Source: Salinimicrobium soli
Lineage (GTDB): Bacteria; Bacteroidota; Bacteroidia; Flavobacteriales; Flavobacteriaceae
NCBI RefSeq assembly: GCF_048323655.1
Contig: NZ_JBLUWW010000001.1
Coordinates: 372,001-436,000 of the forward strand
Reading direction: 5' to 3'
Length of the DNA stretch: 64,000 bases
Under the pieces are notes generated by a model, which searched no databases, was not told the DNA's origin, and saw only the letters and a list, made by a program, of their open reading frames with translations. Every line of letters starts with the position of its first letter. The stretch's first letter is position 1. Position numbers and translations under genes: made by a program. Positions 62,342-64,000 of this stretch are shown here, piece after piece.

Positions 62342-63748
62342 CTACATATCAGTAGTATCCTCAGTTGCAGATTTCTTCATCTCTTTGTCTTTATCAAGAG
62401 AGATTTCAACCCTTCTGTTTTCCTGTCTTCCTTTCGCAGTCTTGTTAGTTGCGATTGGTTGAGACTCACCATAACCTTCAGAAGTCATTCTGTTAGCTGG
62501 TATTCCTGCAGTGATAAGGAACTCTCTTACAGAAGCAGCTCTTTCTTTAGAAAGTTTCAGGTTGTAAGAATCGCTACCAGTACTATCTGTATGACCACCA
62601 ATGTGGAAGATAGTCTGTGGATATTCTTTCATGATATCTGCAATTGCCTGTAAGGTTTCTTTCGATTCCTCACGAATTGTTGCTTTATCAAGATCGAAAA
62701 GAATAGTTCTTGAGTACTCATTCAATTCTTCGATAACCTCAACTGTAGGCTCTGGACAACCATTGTTTGCAGCAGTTCCTGCTACATCTGGACACTCGTC
62801 GTCTTTATCAAGCACACCGTCGTTATCTCTATCTTGCCATGGGCAACCATTGTTTTCTTTTGGACCAGCTTCGTTTGGACATTCGTCATCGCTGTCTTTT
62901 ACTCCGTCACCATCAGCATCTGGACATCCATTCATAGATTCTAAACCAGCAACTGTAGGACATTCATCTTTTGGATCTGGCACACCATCACCGTCTGTAT
63001 CAGGACATCCGTTGAACTGAGGAAGACCTGCTTCGTTAGGACATTCGTCATTTCTGTCTTCGATACCATCACCGTCAGAATCAGGACATCCGTTGAACTG
63101 CTCAAGACCTGGTACTTCAGGACATTCGTCATCTTTGTCGTAGATACCGTCACCGTCAGAATCTTTTCCACCAAGAGCGAATTTGATTCCAGCTACATGC
63201 TGCCAGTGAGATCTTACTGGATTGTCTTCAAAGTCATGCTTGTAAATAGTTTGAATATTGAAAGCAAAGTGATCAGACAACCAGAAGTTAAATCCTACTG
63301 TACCATCTAAAGTAGCAACACCTTCTTCATCTATCCAGGTATATCCACCACCAACACCAAGAACCGGATCAAACCAGCCTGCGTTAGCATCGTTGCGGAA
63401 ACTATAGTTGAAGGTTCCGTCAAGGCCATAATAAGTAAGACCATCCCAACCTTCATCACCGTACTTGTCAATCTTGTTTACAGAACCGGCAGCTTCAAAG
63501 TAAAAGCCAGCTCCAATATTACGGGCAATGGTAAGTCTGGAAATTCCGGGAAGTATGTTCCAGTGATCTCCTGAGTTCACAAATTCATCAAAATATCCAC
63601 CCAGAGGAGCGTCTTCACCGGTAGGAAAAAAATCTACCACATTAATTCCCAAACCTAAGGCCCAGGGATTATTATCATCCTGCGCCTGCGCGGTGCTGAA
63701 GCTCAGGATACATAATGTAGCCAATAAAAATTTGTTTAGATGTTTCAT
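62342..63748 (-). CDS. OmpA-family outer membrane protein with TSP3 repeats
   Basis: A 468-residue protein. Signal peptide (STAQA), then a ~180-residue beta barrel (about 25-195), five Asp-rich TSP3 repeats (about 197-335, DSDGDGIYDKDDECP), and an OmpA peptidoglycan-binding domain (about 345-455, TILFDLDKATI, IGGHTDSTGSDSYNLKLSKERAASV). It is the OprF/OmpA porin layout, anchoring the outer membrane to the cell wall. The copy count fits an abundant protein: strong promoter and terminator. Confidence 0.96.
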   Translation of the reverse strand: MKHLNKFLLATLCILSFSTAQAQDDNNPWALGLGINVVDFFPTGEDAPLGGYFDEFVNSGDHWNILPGISRLTIARNIGAGFYFEAAGSVNKIDKYGDEGWDGLTYYGLDGTFNYSFRNDANAGWFDPVLGVGGGYTWIDEEGVATLDGTVGFNFWLSDHFAFNIQTIYKHDFEDNPVRSHWQHVAGIKFALGGKDSDGDGIYDKDDECPEVPGLEQFNGCPDSDGDGIEDRNDECPNEAGLPQFNGCPDTDGDGVPDPKDECPTVAGLESMNGCPDADGDGVKDSDDECPNEAGPKENNGCPWQDRDNDGVLDKDDECPDVAGTAANNGCPEPTVEVIEELNEYSRTILFDLDKATIREESKETLQAIADIMKEYPQTIFHIGGHTDSTGSDSYNLKLSKERAASVREFLITAGIPANRMTSEGYGESQPIATNKTAKGRQENRRVEISLDKDKEMKKSATEDTTDM

Positions 63749-63782
63749 ATTGAAGAGTTTAATTTTTCATTAGTTAGTTAAA

Positions 63783-63813
63783 CAAAAGTAGGCTGATAAA
63801 CATTATTAACAAA
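63783..63813 (-). promoter_or_regulatory. Promoter of the OmpA-family gene
   Basis: On the minus strand TTTG, 19 bases, then TACTTTTG, which matches the Bacteroidota TTTG-N19-TAnnTTTG consensus fully. The -7 element is 35 bases before the start codon. Confidence 0.75.
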
Positions 63814-63956
63814 GCCCAATATAATAAAGTTTTCTTAATAAAACGCTGAAAAGTCCTGATATCAATGGCTTGCAATGCAAATAATTATAGAATTTTTATA
63901 AAATTTTACAAAAATTACACTTTAAAAAAGCACTTGTAAAACAGTCAATTAGGACT

Positions 63957-64000
63957 TTAATCTCCCAATTCTTTTTTGAAGACTTTAAGATTTTCGGCAG
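63957..64000 (-). CDS. Possible C-terminus of a further leftward gene
   Basis: The window's right edge reads on the minus strand AENLKVFKKELGD and then a stop (TAA at 63957-63959). The charged helical end is typical of a protein C-terminus, but 14 codons cannot prove coding. No family can be named. Confidence 0.35.
   Translation of the reverse strand, partial: AENLKVFKKELGD

Overview
The window looks like chromosomal DNA of a marine-type Flavobacteriaceae bacterium (Bacteroidota), in the general neighbourhood of Gramella, Salegentibacter or Zunongwangia. The evidence is a MoxR-DUF58-Bat aerotolerance operon, a type IX secretion C-terminal sorting domain, an IPExxxVDY-family protein beside pyruvate kinase, a sodium-pumping acyl-CoA decarboxylase cluster, few strong Shine-Dalgarno sequences, and repeated upstream matches to the Bacteroidota -7 element TAnnTTTG. 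The genus is an inference. No prophage, integrase, CRISPR array or recognisable defence island is visible.

Layout: 1-7.9 kb is the aerotolerance operon, transcribed leftward as moxR, DUF58, a BatD/DUF4381-like gene, batA, batB, batC and batD (batD is cut by the window edge). 8-13.6 kb holds a DUF4382 lipoprotein, then a rightward set of a degenerate aldo/keto reductase, an SDR, an AlbA_2 protein and a PPP-type phosphoesterase, then an acyl-ACP desaturase. 13.6-18 kb has leftward small genes: a membrane protein, a CapA-like gene with a decayed 3' fragment of a paralogue nearby, DUF5996, an NTF2-like lipoprotein and DUF1697. 18-20.4 kb is a large secreted thrombospondin-type-3 repeat protein. 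20.7-24.1 kb carries amino-acid catabolism (ALDH7, 3-hydroxyanthranilate dioxygenase, isoaspartyl peptidase). 24.1-24.8 kb is a REP-associated tyrosine transposase with palindromes on both sides. 24.9-31.1 kb is a GbsR/MarR regulator with a complete RND efflux pump. 31.2-34.6 kb has small metabolic genes and dinB.

34.7-43.2 kb is a housekeeping block: leftward acpP-fabF-rnc and IPExxxVDY-pyk, and rightward purN-rnhA-pfkB-purF. 43.2-43.7 kb is non-coding, with a perfect terminator, a possible small RNA and dispersed 17-bp repeats. 43.7-49.4 kb links methylmalonyl-CoA epimerase to a four-subunit sodium-translocating decarboxylase, next to pckA. 49.5-57.4 kb holds a universal stress protein, lpxH, an MhqO/MhqD-like pair, queD, a 2OG oxygenase, two tiny membrane proteins, an enoyl-CoA hydratase, a MATE exporter and a GNAT enzyme. 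57.5-58.2 kb is tRNA-Ala(GGC) followed by a 157-158 bp tandem array built from the tRNA 3' end plus its terminator. 58.3-64 kb ends with a lipoprotein, a hydrolase, an AddB-like nuclease and an OmpA-family porin with TSP3 repeats.

Most of the window is ordinary core genome. The least expected items are the tRNA-3'-end/terminator array, the transposase-REP module, a terminator-like hairpin inside the start of rnc, a dinB gene that seems to start translation almost at its transcription start, the CapA fragment, and the unexplained transcript-like region after purF.
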